From assembly GCA_018821435.1 (NCBI GenBank), contig JAHJME010000015.1, forward strand, positions 1 through 64,000: a stretch of DNA of 64,000 nt. The letters are read 5' to 3'. This document shows, in pieces, positions 34,924 through 45,514 of this stretch. The notes beneath the pieces are model-generated. The model made no database searches. It was not told where the DNA came from and saw only the letters and a program-made list of their open reading frames with translations. This DNA is from Alphaproteobacteria bacterium. Lineage in GTDB: Bacteria; Pseudomonadota; Alphaproteobacteria; Caulobacterales; Caulobacteraceae. How positions within the stretch are numbered: position 1 is the first letter of the stretch; every line of letters starts with the position of its first letter. The position numbers and the translations under genes were made by a program.

Positions 34924-35283
34924 TCACTTCTGCGTCCAGCTCCCGCCCGCCGGCTTGAAGAACTCGCCGGCCTTGATGCGGCTCTGCACCACGGTCGTGT
35001 AGGCCGAGGCGCCGGCGGCGGCGGCGGTCACGCCGTTCTTGGCGGCGGCTTCACGATAGAGGGCCGCGCGGCCGGCGTTGATGTCGTCGACGGCCGCCTT
35101 GATGGCCGGGTCGGACGAGGGCTTCACGAAGCCCAGGAACCCGTCGGCCTGTTCGCCCACGACGCCTTGCGCCTTGGCGGCGTCCACGGCGGCCTTGGAA
35201 TCCATCGCCATCGCGGCGGCGGGGGTGACGGCCAGCGCCAGCATCACGGCGGCGCCGACGTTGAAGAAATCGGTTTTGTTCAT
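34924..35283 (-). CDS. YdbL family (DUF1318) periplasmic protein
   Basis: A 119-residue exported protein with a signal (MNKTDFFNVGAAVMLALAVTPAAAMA). A DUF1318 body follows: KAAVDAAKAQGVVGEQADGFLGFV, then DDINAGRAALYREAAAKNG, the YdbL pattern, and SRIKAGEFFKPAGGSW at the end. The ATG at 35283 is preferred because AGGAGG is 11 bases away, whereas the one at 35292 is only 2 bases from it. In E. coli ydbH-ynbE-ydbL form one operon and YdbL modulates the YdbH-YnbE lipid-transport bridge; the same order occurs here. YdbL-like proteins lack catalytic motifs. Confidence 0.86.
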   Translation of the reverse strand: MNKTDFFNVGAAVMLALAVTPAAAMAMDSKAAVDAAKAQGVVGEQADGFLGFVKPSSDPAIKAAVDDINAGRAALYREAAAKNGVTAAAAGASAYTTVVQSRIKAGEFFKPAGGSWTQK

Positions 35284-35298
35284 GGCTCTCATCCCCTC

Positions 35299-35487
35299 CT
35301 AGAAGAGGTTCGGGTTTTTCTGGATCAAGGCCTTCACGTCCTCGTCCAGCTGCAGCCGGACGTTGGCGTCCAGCTTGGCGTAGATGGTGATCGGCGCGAC
35401 CTCCACCCTCACGGTCGGGGTGCAGGCGCCCAGGGCCAGCAAGGCCCCGGCGCTGAACGCCGCCAGCGATAGTCTCCGATCGATCAT
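35299..35487 (-). CDS. YnbE family outer-membrane lipoprotein
   Basis: A 62-residue lipoprotein. The signal sequence ends in ALGAC (lipobox), placing the lipidated Cys at about residue 22. The rest (VRVEVAPITIYAKLDANVRLQLDEDVKALIQKNPNLF) matches the YnbE pattern of short beta-strands and a terminal NPNLF. In E. coli YnbE stacks with the C-terminus of YdbH to extend an inner-to-outer-membrane bridge. It lies between the ydbH-like and ydbL-like genes, 15 bases from the latter. It is easily missed because a longer frame passes through it. Confidence 0.86.
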   Translation of the reverse strand: MIDRRLSLAAFSAGALLALGACTPTVRVEVAPITIYAKLDANVRLQLDEDVKALIQKNPNLF

Positions 35488-35522
35488 TCGGTCGTCTCCG
35501 TCATGACGCCACCTTAGCAGCC

Positions 35523-38500
35523 CTACGGCTGAACCGGGGCTGAATGGTGCAGGCTCTGGTAGTTCGCGTAGTCGGCCAACAGGTCGTCCAGGTTCAAGGT
35601 CGTATCCAGGGTCAGGTTGACGCCCGTGCCGGACGGCAGCGGCAACGGCTTGCCCAGGAACTTCTGCTGGATCAGGTCCATCAGGCTGAGCTTGATCTGC
35701 TGCTTCGTGGGCGGATCGTGTTTGCCGATGATGTGGAACAGCACGCCCAGCCGGCCATCCTCCTGGCTCTTGATCGTGGCCTCCAGGGTGCTGAAGGCCA
35801 GGTTCTCCATGGCCTGGTAGGCAAAGTCGCTGAAGGTATCGCTGGGGTTGGGCGCGGCGGCCGGCGCCGGCGTGGCCAGCGGGCTGTCGGTCGCCACGCC
35901 GGTCAGCGCCGAACGGTCGATGGAGAGGCGGCCGGGCTGGACCGCCCTCAGGTCCCCGCCCGAGATCCGCACCTTGTTTCCGGTCACCTCGAAGGGGATC
36001 GTGCCGCTGACCTTGGCGTCCAGGTCGACCTTGTCGCCGAACGGCGAGGCCTCGACCAGGTCGTGCAGCTGCACCCCGTCCAGTCGCAGGATGCCCCGCG
36101 TCGGCGCGCCGGGAACCAGGGGGATCTCCAGGGTCTCGACGGTGACCTTGCCGCCGCCGACATCGGCCTCGCCGCCTTCGACCCGCAACAGATTGTCCGA
36201 GACCGCGAACTTCGCCCGCAGGTGCTCCAGCAGGACGAAACCCTGCACCCGGTCGATGGTCAGCTCCTGTCCCGGGGCGGCCACCAGCGGCGCCAGGCTG
36301 GAGAACGCCAGCTCGCCCTTCAGGCCGGTCACCGGGCCGGCGGGGCTGCGGAAATCGAGGCTGGGGATCGAGATCGTCCCGCTGCTGGTCGAGCCGGCCG
36401 GCGTCCAGTCGAAGCGGCCTTTGAACTTGGCCGACCCCACCACCGGCGAGCCGACCGCCGCCGCCATGGGCGAGAGCTGCGCCGGCTGCAGGCCGCCGTC
36501 CGCGAAGGTCAGCATCTCGGTCTCGATGACCACGACGCCCAGGCCCAGGCGGCCGTCCTGGGTGACCAGGGCGTTGCCCAGCGGGTCGCCGTTCGGACGC
36601 TTGAAGTCGAGGTCGGCGCGCCAGATGAATTCCGACAGGCTGGCGTCGCCGCTCATCAGGAAGGGGGTGAACCGCGTCTGGGCGCCGGTGTCTTCCTGCC
36701 GCGCGGTGTCGATGTGGGCCTTCGCCGTCACCTGGCCGCGCCGGCTTTGCGCTTCGATCCGGCCCGCGCCGCCGACGACGCGGCCCTCGATGAACGGCGC
36801 GCTCGCGGCCGCCGCTTCGACGCGGCCGGCGATCCGCCAGTCCGCGCCGGTCATCCGGAACAGCGGCCCGCCCGCCGGGCACAGGCGGCCGGACAGCCGC
36901 TCGATGTCGTTGGCGCCGAAGTCGAGACGGTCGGCCTTGATCGCCACGCACCGCTCCGCCGTGAAGGTCAGGCCCCCGCCAGCGATCTGCAGCCGCCCGG
37001 CAGCGTCGAGGTCGGCGTTCTGGACGAAGCCCACCGACGCGCGCGCCTGGACACGACCCGCGGCGACGGCGCCGCCGTCCGCCACGGTCAGCCTGGCGAT
37101 ATCGGCGTCAATCGCGGGCAGGCCGCCGCCCTTCACCGCCAGTTTGAACGCGCCGCCCGACGGTCCGAACACCGGCGCACCGGGGCGACCCGCGAGTTCG
37201 ACGGTCCCGCCGCTGGCGGTCGCGACCCGCACCGGCTTCGGCAGGCTCACGGTCGCGGCGCCGCCCTTCAGCCGGACGGCGACGCCCGGCGCGGCGATGC
37301 GGAAGCTGCGGGCCGCGCGCTTGATCGCGGCGATGTCGGGCGTGTCCTGCGCCGTCACCGCACCCAGGCCAGACCAGCCCCCCTGGCCGACCGCCGCGCC
37401 GTCCAGCGCCGCCTCGAACGCCGTGGCGCTGGCGGCCACGGGACCGCCGGCGGTCACCGTGAAGGCGGCGAGCTTGAGGTCGCCGGCGGTCAGCCCCTCG
37501 ACCCCGCCATTCAGCTTCAACGTCCCGGCGACGCGATCCCCGCGCTTGCGGGTCCAGCGCAGATCGTTCGAGACGGCGGCCAGGCGGATCGCCTTGGCCT
37601 CGGTGGCGCCGAAGCGGCCCGCCGTGGCCAGGACGCTAGCCGTCGCCTTGCCCGAGACAGCGAGGTCGGGGATCCAGCCGGTCGCCTGCCCGGTCAGACC
37701 GGCCTTGAGCTCCGCGCCGTCCAGGACCTGGCCCGCGACGGTGATGCGCTTGCCGGTGACGCCCAGGGCGGCCACCACCGCCCCGTCGCCGCGGCGCTTC
37801 TGGAAATCCGGATAGGGAAGCTGGGCGACCAGGCTGACCCGTCCTTCGGCCAGCTCGGCCGCACCGGCCTTGGCGGCGGTCACCGGCGCGGCCAGCGCGA
37901 TATCGATCCGCCCCGCCCGCGTGGTCGCCTTCAGCACGCCCTCGCCCAGCGCCACGTCGAACGCCGGGCTACGTAGCCGCGCCGGCGCCGAGGTGGCCGC
38001 CAGGGACTGGAGCTTGCCATCCTCGACCACCGCGTCGGCGGCCAGCCGCACCGGACCGTAGTCGGTGGTCAGCATCAGCAGGCCGTCGTCGATGCGGATA
38101 AGCGGCTGCGCCGCGTTGGGCTGCGGCGGGCGGCGCAGGAACTCCTGCACCAACGGGTCCAGCGCGCCGACATGCAGGCCGTCCTGGCGAAGCTGGGCGC
38201 GCAGCACCGGCTTGCGCAGCGTCACCGACACCACGTCCAGCCCGGTGATCCGGGCGCGGTAGCGCACCTCGGCCCGCTCGGCGACGAAGTCGGGGTTCTT
38301 GGGGTCGCCGATCCGCAGACGGGCGGTGAACACGCTGGGGCCGAACGCTTCGACCTGGGCGTCTGCGGGGATGCCCTTGGCGCGCAGCCAGCCGGTCAGC
38401 GCCTCGCGCGCCAGCGCCTTGCGGTTCAGCCAGATCAGGCCGACCGCGATCAACAGCACGACGCCCAGCACCGCCAGGATGCGGAGCAGCGTGCGGCCGG

Positions 38501-38546
38501 GGCGCGGCTTGGGGCGCGTGGGTATGGCGTCGTCGGTCAAGGTCAC
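35523..38546 (-). CDS. YdbH-like AsmA-family intermembrane lipid-transport protein
   Basis: A 1007-residue protein with a single N-terminal membrane anchor (about residues 20-42). A long repetitive beta-rich periplasmic body follows, with many short strands and Gly/Ala/Val patterns typical of the AsmA/TamB/YdbH bridge superfamily. It ends in residues such as IQQKFLGKPLPLPSGTGVNLTLDTTLN. In E. coli YdbH acts with TamB and YhdP in moving phospholipids to the outer membrane. The downstream ynbE- and ydbL-like genes, 35 bases and then 15 bases on, support the assignment. The exact function in this organism is inferred. Confidence 0.85.
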   Translation of the reverse strand: MTLTDDAIPTRPKPRPGRTLLRILAVLGVVLLIAVGLIWLNRKALAREALTGWLRAKGIPADAQVEAFGPSVFTARLRIGDPKNPDFVAERAEVRYRARITGLDVVSVTLRKPVLRAQLRQDGLHVGALDPLVQEFLRRPPQPNAAQPLIRIDDGLLMLTTDYGPVRLAADAVVEDGKLQSLAATSAPARLRSPAFDVALGEGVLKATTRAGRIDIALAAPVTAAKAGAAELAEGRVSLVAQLPYPDFQKRRGDGAVVAALGVTGKRITVAGQVLDGAELKAGLTGQATGWIPDLAVSGKATASVLATAGRFGATEAKAIRLAAVSNDLRWTRKRGDRVAGTLKLNGGVEGLTAGDLKLAAFTVTAGGPVAASATAFEAALDGAAVGQGGWSGLGAVTAQDTPDIAAIKRAARSFRIAAPGVAVRLKGGAATVSLPKPVRVATASGGTVELAGRPGAPVFGPSGGAFKLAVKGGGLPAIDADIARLTVADGGAVAAGRVQARASVGFVQNADLDAAGRLQIAGGGLTFTAERCVAIKADRLDFGANDIERLSGRLCPAGGPLFRMTGADWRIAGRVEAAAASAPFIEGRVVGGAGRIEAQSRRGQVTAKAHIDTARQEDTGAQTRFTPFLMSGDASLSEFIWRADLDFKRPNGDPLGNALVTQDGRLGLGVVVIETEMLTFADGGLQPAQLSPMAAAVGSPVVGSAKFKGRFDWTPAGSTSSGTISIPSLDFRSPAGPVTGLKGELAFSSLAPLVAAPGQELTIDRVQGFVLLEHLRAKFAVSDNLLRVEGGEADVGGGKVTVETLEIPLVPGAPTRGILRLDGVQLHDLVEASPFGDKVDLDAKVSGTIPFEVTGNKVRISGGDLRAVQPGRLSIDRSALTGVATDSPLATPAPAAAPNPSDTFSDFAYQAMENLAFSTLEATIKSQEDGRLGVLFHIIGKHDPPTKQQIKLSLMDLIQQKFLGKPLPLPSGTGVNLTLDTTLNLDDLLADYANYQSLHHSAPVQP

Positions 38547-38559
38547 CGGTTCTGGCGTT

Positions 38560-38770
38560 TCATCCCCTCATAGCGGGAATCGCACGGGAACCGTGACCGT
38601 TCCAGTTTTCGACGTCGGCAGGGCCCAATCCTGCGAAGCGCGGAGCGCGAAGCAGGATGGTGGAGGGGGTGAGATCAGGCTCGGAGCATAGACCCGTTGC
38701 GCTCCACCGACCGCCTCGCGGCGATCGATCCCCCTCCGCCGAGGATTACGCTCGGCCGGCCGAAATGGAC
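38560..38770. repeat. Repeat-rich intergenic region between the SDR and ydbH genes
   Basis: CCTGCGAAGCGC and GCGCGAAGCAGG form a hairpin near 38640, followed by GGTGGAGGGGGTGAG and, later, CCCCCTCCGCCGAGGATTACGCTCGG. This looks like a decayed copy of the GGTGGAGGGGG repeat family. I see no gene in the 228 bases between 38546 and 38775. Confidence 0.6.
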
Positions 38771-38774
38771 GCAG

Positions 38775-39551
38775 TCAGACGCCCAGTTGGCCCAGCGCCA
38801 CGCCGCCGTCGACGGCGATGGTCTCGCCCACCACATAGTCGCCGGCGCGGCTGGCCAGGTAGATCGCCACGCCCTGCATGTCCTCGTCCGTGCCGATGCG
38901 GCGCGACGGAATGCGCTTGGCGACCTCGACGCTCTGGTCGCGGGCCACGCGGTTCATCTCCGAGGCGAAGGCGCCCGGCGCGATGGCGCTCATCACGATG
39001 CTGTCTTCGATCAGCCGCGCCGCCATCCGGCGGGTCAGGTAGATCAGGCCGGCCTTGGAGGCGTGGTAGGAATAGGTCTCCTGCGGGTTCAGCCGGATGC
39101 CGTCGATCGAGGCGATGTTGATCACCTTGGCCGGGCGTTCGTGGGTGGCCGTCGCCGCCAGGGTCGCGTGCAGCGCCTGGGTCAGGAAGAAGGGCGACTT
39201 CAGGTTCAGGTCCATGACCTTGTCCCAGCCGCTCTCGGGGAAGTCATCGAACGGCGCGCCCCAGGCGGCGCCGGCGTTGTTGAGCAGGATGTCGAGCTTG
39301 TCTTCCTTGGCCAGGTAGGCCGCGGTCAGCGCCTTGCAGCCCTCGACCGTGGAGATGTCCATCGGCAGCGGGATGCACTGCGGGCCCAGTTCCTCGGCGG
39401 TCTCCATACAGGCCGGGGCCTTGCGGGAGGAGATGTAGACCTTGGCCGCGCCGGCTTCGAGGAAGCCCTTGGCGATCATCTTGCCGATGCCGCGCGAACC
39501 GCCGGTGACCAGCGCCACCTTGCCGTCCAGCGAAAACAGATTCGAGGCCAT
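38775..39551 (-). CDS. Short-chain dehydrogenase/reductase (SDR) family oxidoreductase
   Basis: A 258-residue classical SDR. It has the cofactor motif VTGGSRGIGK, NNAGAAWG, a catalytic Ser in NIASIDG, and the YSYHASK (Tyr-x3-Lys) active site, with VDGGVALGQ near the end. SRK after the second strand (YISSRKAPAC) favours NADP(H). Similar proteins are annotated as 3-oxoacyl-ACP reductase-like or RhlG-like enzymes, and the substrate cannot be assigned. It lies head to head with the FadB-like gene across 163 bases. This could link it to acyl-CoA metabolism, but that is only suggestive. Confidence 0.88.
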   Translation of the reverse strand: MASNLFSLDGKVALVTGGSRGIGKMIAKGFLEAGAAKVYISSRKAPACMETAEELGPQCIPLPMDISTVEGCKALTAAYLAKEDKLDILLNNAGAAWGAPFDDFPESGWDKVMDLNLKSPFFLTQALHATLAATATHERPAKVINIASIDGIRLNPQETYSYHASKAGLIYLTRRMAARLIEDSIVMSAIAPGAFASEMNRVARDQSVEVAKRIPSRRIGTDEDMQGVAIYLASRAGDYVVGETIAVDGGVALGQLGV

Positions 39552-39714
39552 TCAGCCCGCTCCTTCCCTATCGTTGCGGCAGGACGCCAACGTGCCGAAA
39601 TCCCACCCGGGAATTGACTTGGCCCTGCCCGGCGAGGCCTATAACACGCGTTTGAATTTCACGACCGCCACAGATTTGAACGAGCGGTTCGCAACACATT
39701 TTCGAGGACGCCAT

Positions 39715-41802
<2,088 letters not shown>

Positions 41803-41814
41803 TCTCTCAAGACG

Positions 41815-41846
41815 GCGGGGCGGCTTGGGCCGCCCCGCTATTTTTT
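41815..41846 (+). terminator. Rho-independent terminator after the multifunctional beta-oxidation gene
   Basis: GCGGGGCGGC-TTGG-GCCGCCCCGC is a perfect 10-base stem with a tetraloop, followed by TATTTTTT. It lies just after the stop at 41802 and 41 bases before the thiolase ATG. The thiolase therefore needs its own start site or reads through a leaky terminator. Confidence 0.88.
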
Positions 41847-41887
41847 CAATCTCCACATACCGTTACGTAAACAGGAATTCGAACCTC

Positions 41888-43093
41888 ATGCGTGAAGCCG
41901 TCATCGTCGCCGCCAAGCGGACCCCCATCGGCAAGGCCTATCGCGGCGCCTTCAACAACACCTACGGCGCCACGCTGGGCGCCGAGGCCATCCGCGCCGC
42001 CGTGGCCCAGGCCGGGGTGGATCCGGGCGAAATCGACGACATCGCCATGGGCTGCGCGCTGCAGCAGGGCACGACCGGCAACAACATCGCCCGCCAGGCC
42101 GCGCTGCGCGCCGGCCTCCCGGTCAGCGTCTCGGGGATGACCATCGACCGCCAGTGCTCGTCGGGCCTGATGGGCGTGGCCACGGCCGCGAAATACATCA
42201 CCGCCGACGGCGCCACGGTCGCCATCGGCGCCGGCATCGAGTCGATCAGCCTGGTGCAGAACGACAAGGTGAACCGCTACATGGCCACCGACCCGTGGCT
42301 GAAGGAAAACTGCCCGGCGCTGGCCACCTCGATGATCGAGACGGCCGAGATCGTCGCCGAGCGCTACGGCATCAGCCGCGAAGCCCAGGACGAGTACGCC
42401 CTGCAATCCCAGCAGCGCACCGCCCAGGCCCAGTCGGAAGGCCGCTTCGCCCAGGAGATCGTCCCGGTCACCACCATCATGAAGGTGCTGGTGAACAAGG
42501 AAACGGGTGAGACCGCCGACAAGGAGATCACCATCTCCGGCGACGAGGGCAACCGCCCGCAGACCGTGCTGGCCGACCTGCAGAAGCTGAACCCGGTCTT
42601 CAAGGGCGGCCGCTATGTCCAGGAAGGCAAGTTCGTCACCGCCGGCAACGCCAGCCAGCTGTCGGACGGCGCGGCGGCCATCGTGTTGATGGAACGCAAA
42701 GAGGCTGAAAAGCGCGGCCTGGAAGCCCTGGGCGCCTATCGCGGCATGGCCGTGGCCGGCTGCGGCCCGGAAGAAATGGGCATCGGCCCGGTCTTCGCGA
42801 TCCCCAAGCTGCTGGAGCGTAACGGCCTGACCGTCGACGACATCGACATCTGGGAGCTGAACGAGGCCTTCGCGAGCCAAGTCCTGTACTGCCGCGACAA
42901 GCTGGGCATCGACCCGGCGAAGTACAACGTCTCGGGCGGCTCGATCTCGATCGGCCACCCCTACGGCATGACCGGCGCCCGCTGCACGGCCCACCTGATG
43001 TACGAAGGCAAGCGCCGCAAGGCCAAGTACGGCGTCGTCACCATGTGCGTCGGCGGCGGCATGGGCGCCGCCGGTCTCTTCGAGATCTTCTAG
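41888..43093 (+). CDS. Acetyl-CoA C-acyltransferase (3-ketoacyl-CoA thiolase)
   Basis: This enzyme cleaves 3-ketoacyl-CoA with CoA to acetyl-CoA and a shortened acyl-CoA, the last beta-oxidation step. The 401-residue protein has the nucleophile Cys90 (TIDRQCSSGL), the NEAFASQ motif, and GHPYGMTGAR with the general-base His. The CVGGGMGAAG near the C-terminus carries the second Cys. The ATG at 41888 starts MREAVIVAAKRTPIGKA, as expected. It follows the multifunctional protein gene, separated by a terminator, and is itself followed by one. Confidence 0.94.
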   Translation: MREAVIVAAKRTPIGKAYRGAFNNTYGATLGAEAIRAAVAQAGVDPGEIDDIAMGCALQQGTTGNNIARQAALRAGLPVSVSGMTIDRQCSSGLMGVATAAKYITADGATVAIGAGIESISLVQNDKVNRYMATDPWLKENCPALATSMIETAEIVAERYGISREAQDEYALQSQQRTAQAQSEGRFAQEIVPVTTIMKVLVNKETGETADKEITISGDEGNRPQTVLADLQKLNPVFKGGRYVQEGKFVTAGNASQLSDGAAAIVLMERKEAEKRGLEALGAYRGMAVAGCGPEEMGIGPVFAIPKLLERNGLTVDDIDIWELNEAFASQVLYCRDKLGIDPAKYNVSGGSISIGHPYGMTGARCTAHLMYEGKRRKAKYGVVTMCVGGGMGAAGLFEIF

Positions 43094-43120
43094 GACCGCG
43101 CTTCCATTGCGAAGATTTAA

Positions 43121-43153
43121 GGGGCCGCCCTCCCGAGGGCGGCCCCCTTTTCT
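43121..43153 (+). terminator. Rho-independent terminator after the thiolase gene
   Basis: GGGGCCGCCCTC-CC-GAGGGCGGCCCC is a perfect stem followed by CTTTTC. It closes the beta-oxidation transcription unit before the serine hydrolase. Confidence 0.88.
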
Positions 43154-43222
43154 TGCCGCGATTTCACGTGAACGCGGCAAGCGTGGCCGCTAGCCGGAGT
43201 CCGCCACTCGAGGGAGAGCTCC

Positions 43223-44686
43223 GTGCATCTGCGTTTTCTGGCGAGCGCCGCGCTCGCCGCCTGCATCTCCGTCGTCACGCCCGCCGGGGCTTTCGCCCAG
43301 GTCACGCCTGCCGCGCAGAGCCCCGCCGACCAGGCCCTGGTCGACAGCTTCATGGCCGCCGTGAACGGGACCAAGGCCCAGCGCGACGCCTGGCTGGCCG
43401 CGAACGTCTCGGCCAAGCCACGCATGCCGCTGGGCGAGTTCCCCGAGGTGTTCGACAGCCTGGCCGGCGCGCGTGACGGCCTGAAGGTGCTGTCGTGGAC
43501 CCGACGGCCTGACAACCTGCGCATCCTGGTCAAGGCCGGCGATCGCTGGGGCCGGATCGATCTCCGGTTCGGTCCGGAAGACCCGACCCACCTGGACGCC
43601 CTGTTCGCTGTCGCCACGCCCGCCGCCTATGCGCAACCGCTGATCGCCACGCCGGTGGACCGCGCCACGCTGAAGCAGGCCATCGACCAGCGCGTCCGCT
43701 TCGCCGCTGACGCCGACCAGTTCTCGGGCGCGGTGCTGGTGTTGAGGGATGGCGAACTGATCTATTCTGGTGCGTTCGGCGAGGCCGACAAGGACCGGCA
43801 CATCCGCAACATCCTCGAGACCCGCTTCAACCTGGGCTCCATGGACAAGCAGTTCACCGCCGTCGCCATCGGCCAGTTGATCGAGCAGGGGAAGCTGACG
43901 CTCGACAGCCGGCTCATCGACGTCCTGCCCGACTATCCGAACCAGAAGGCCGCGCGGAAGATCACCATCCGCCAGCTGCTGTCGCACCAGGCCGGCCTGG
44001 GCATGTTGTTCGAGCGTAAGGGCTGGGACTGGCGCCGCGAGTGGGGGAGCCACGCCGAGATGCTCCAGCTGTTCGCCGACGCGCCGTCCGAGTTCGAGCC
44101 CGGCCAGCGCACGGCCTATTCCAACGAGGGCTTCACGGTGCTGGGCGCGGTGATCGAGAAGGTCAGCGGCCGGAGCTGGTACGACTATGTCGCCGCCAAC
44201 ATCTTCGGGCCGGCTGGCATGACCCACACCTTCTATCCGCGCGTCGACGAGCGCCCCGCCGACCGCGCCGTGGGCTATGCCTTCCCCTGGAGCGATCCGC
44301 TGGGCCTCCGCGGCCGCGAGGCCAACTGGGCCATGGCGACGCGCGGCAACAGCTGTGGCGGCGGCTTCTCCACCGCCGGCGACATGATCCGTTTCCTGCA
44401 AGCGCTGAAGGCGGGAAAACTGCTGAAGCCCGCGACGTTGACACTGTTTACCACCCACCCCGACGGCGGGCTCGCGAACTACGGCCTGGGGTTCAAGCTG
44501 GTTTCCGCCACGGCCGGGCGCGGCATCGTCGGACACGACGGCGGCGGTCCGCATTCGGGCGTCAACTCCGACGCCAAGATGGTCTGGGAGACGGGCTACG
44601 CCTACGCCGTGCTCGGCAACTACGACAGCCCGTTCGCCCAGACCCTCGGCCGCGATATCGGCGAGATGCTGGCGGCGCAGAACTAA
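43223..44686 (+). CDS. Exported serine hydrolase (beta-lactamase/PBP fold)
   Basis: A 487-residue protein starting at GTG 43223 with AGGGAGAG before it. A signal peptide (about residues 1-25, ending AGAFA) is followed by an N-terminal extension of about 110 residues with no known motif. The beta-lactamase-like domain comes next: nucleophile S206-M-D-K209, Y299-S-N and a late HDGGG (class C-type) motif. Such proteins include esterases, D-Ala-D-Ala peptidases and class C-like hydrolases. Resistance to a beta-lactam should not be inferred. It stands alone between the beta-oxidation genes and YceI. Confidence 0.85.
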   Translation: MHLRFLASAALAACISVVTPAGAFAQVTPAAQSPADQALVDSFMAAVNGTKAQRDAWLAANVSAKPRMPLGEFPEVFDSLAGARDGLKVLSWTRRPDNLRILVKAGDRWGRIDLRFGPEDPTHLDALFAVATPAAYAQPLIATPVDRATLKQAIDQRVRFAADADQFSGAVLVLRDGELIYSGAFGEADKDRHIRNILETRFNLGSMDKQFTAVAIGQLIEQGKLTLDSRLIDVLPDYPNQKAARKITIRQLLSHQAGLGMLFERKGWDWRREWGSHAEMLQLFADAPSEFEPGQRTAYSNEGFTVLGAVIEKVSGRSWYDYVAANIFGPAGMTHTFYPRVDERPADRAVGYAFPWSDPLGLRGREANWAMATRGNSCGGGFSTAGDMIRFLQALKAGKLLKPATLTLFTTHPDGGLANYGLGFKLVSATAGRGIVGHDGGGPHSGVNSDAKMVWETGYAYAVLGNYDSPFAQTLGRDIGEMLAAQN

Positions 44687-44708
44687 GGGCCGCCCCGCAG
44701 GGCGGCCC
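44687..44708. terminator. Hairpin between convergent serine hydrolase and YceI genes
   Basis: GGGCCGCC-CCGCAG-GGCGGCCC forms an eight-base stem in the 30-base gap between the two stops. There is no clear T-run on either strand, so termination would be weak or factor-assisted. Confidence 0.5.
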
Positions 44709-44716
44709 GTCAGCGC

Positions 44717-45331
44717 CTATTTGGCGGCCTTGAACTCGGCGGCGAGCTGCAGCGTGACCTCGTCGCTGACGGCGGGGACATAGCCGGTGACGCCGAACTC
44801 GGAGCGCTTGATGACGGCCTTGCCGTCGAAGCCCAGCGAGTACTGCTTGTCGACGAAGTTGACGCCGGACTGGTTGAAGGTGGCGTGCACCACCACCGGC
44901 TTGGTGACCCCGTGCAGCGTCAGGTTTCCGGCCACATCGGCCGTGCGGTCGCCCGTGCGGGTGACCTTGGTCGACTTGAACGTCGCGGTCGGGAACTTGG
45001 CGGTGTCCAGGAAATCCGCGGACTTCAGATGCGTGTCCAGGGCCGGCGTGAGCGTGCCCACCAGGTTCGTGTCGATGGTCACCTGCAGGTCGGTGGCCGC
45101 CAGGTTGGCCGGATCGATCTTCAGCGTGCCCGTGACCCCCTGGAACTGGCCGGTGTAGGTGGAGAAGCCCAGGTGGTTCACCGACCAGGTGACCTTGCTG
45201 TGGTCGGAGTTGAGCGTGTAGGCGCCGGCCTTGGCCTGGGCCGGGACCGTGCTGGTCTGGGCCTGAGCGGCCGGGGAAAGCATCAGCGCGACGGCGAGGC
45301 CGTAGGCGGCGATCTGGAACGTGTGGCGCAC
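44717..45331 (-). CDS. YceI family periplasmic lipocalin-like protein
   Basis: A 204-residue exported protein. The GTG at 45331 has GGAGG 9 bases upstream and gives VRHTFQIAAYGLAVALMLSPAAQA, a signal peptide; an upstream ATG would add an unlikely leader. The body has AGAYTLNSDHSKVTWSVNHLGFSTYTGQF, the YceI start, then GTLTPALDTHLKSADFLDTAKFP and GNLTLHGVTKPV, all diagnostic. YceI binds long isoprenoids such as polyprenols or quinones in a beta-barrel. The gene diverges from the quinoprotein dehydrogenase, which would share a quinone link, but no direct tie is shown. Confidence 0.92.
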   Translation of the reverse strand: MRHTFQIAAYGLAVALMLSPAAQAQTSTVPAQAKAGAYTLNSDHSKVTWSVNHLGFSTYTGQFQGVTGTLKIDPANLAATDLQVTIDTNLVGTLTPALDTHLKSADFLDTAKFPTATFKSTKVTRTGDRTADVAGNLTLHGVTKPVVVHATFNQSGVNFVDKQYSLGFDGKAVIKRSEFGVTGYVPAVSDEVTLQLAAEFKAAK

Positions 45332-45514
45332 GGGGCGGCCTCCGAAGACGAATGGCGAGGCGCCGCCCGAGGCAGCGCTGCCGGAAAGTAGCCATTCCAA
45401 AGCAGCGGATAATCACCGCTGTCGGCGGGACACTGCTGCCGATCAGGAAATAACCCAGCCCTCGCACAGCAGCGCCGGGTCTGCGACACTTGGCAAAAGT
45501 TCGGGGGAACGTGC

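Noticed and set aside
43223..44686. Beta-lactamase activity of the serine hydrolase
   Set aside because: The S-x-x-K and Y-S-N motifs are shared by esterases and peptidases, so resistance cannot be inferred.
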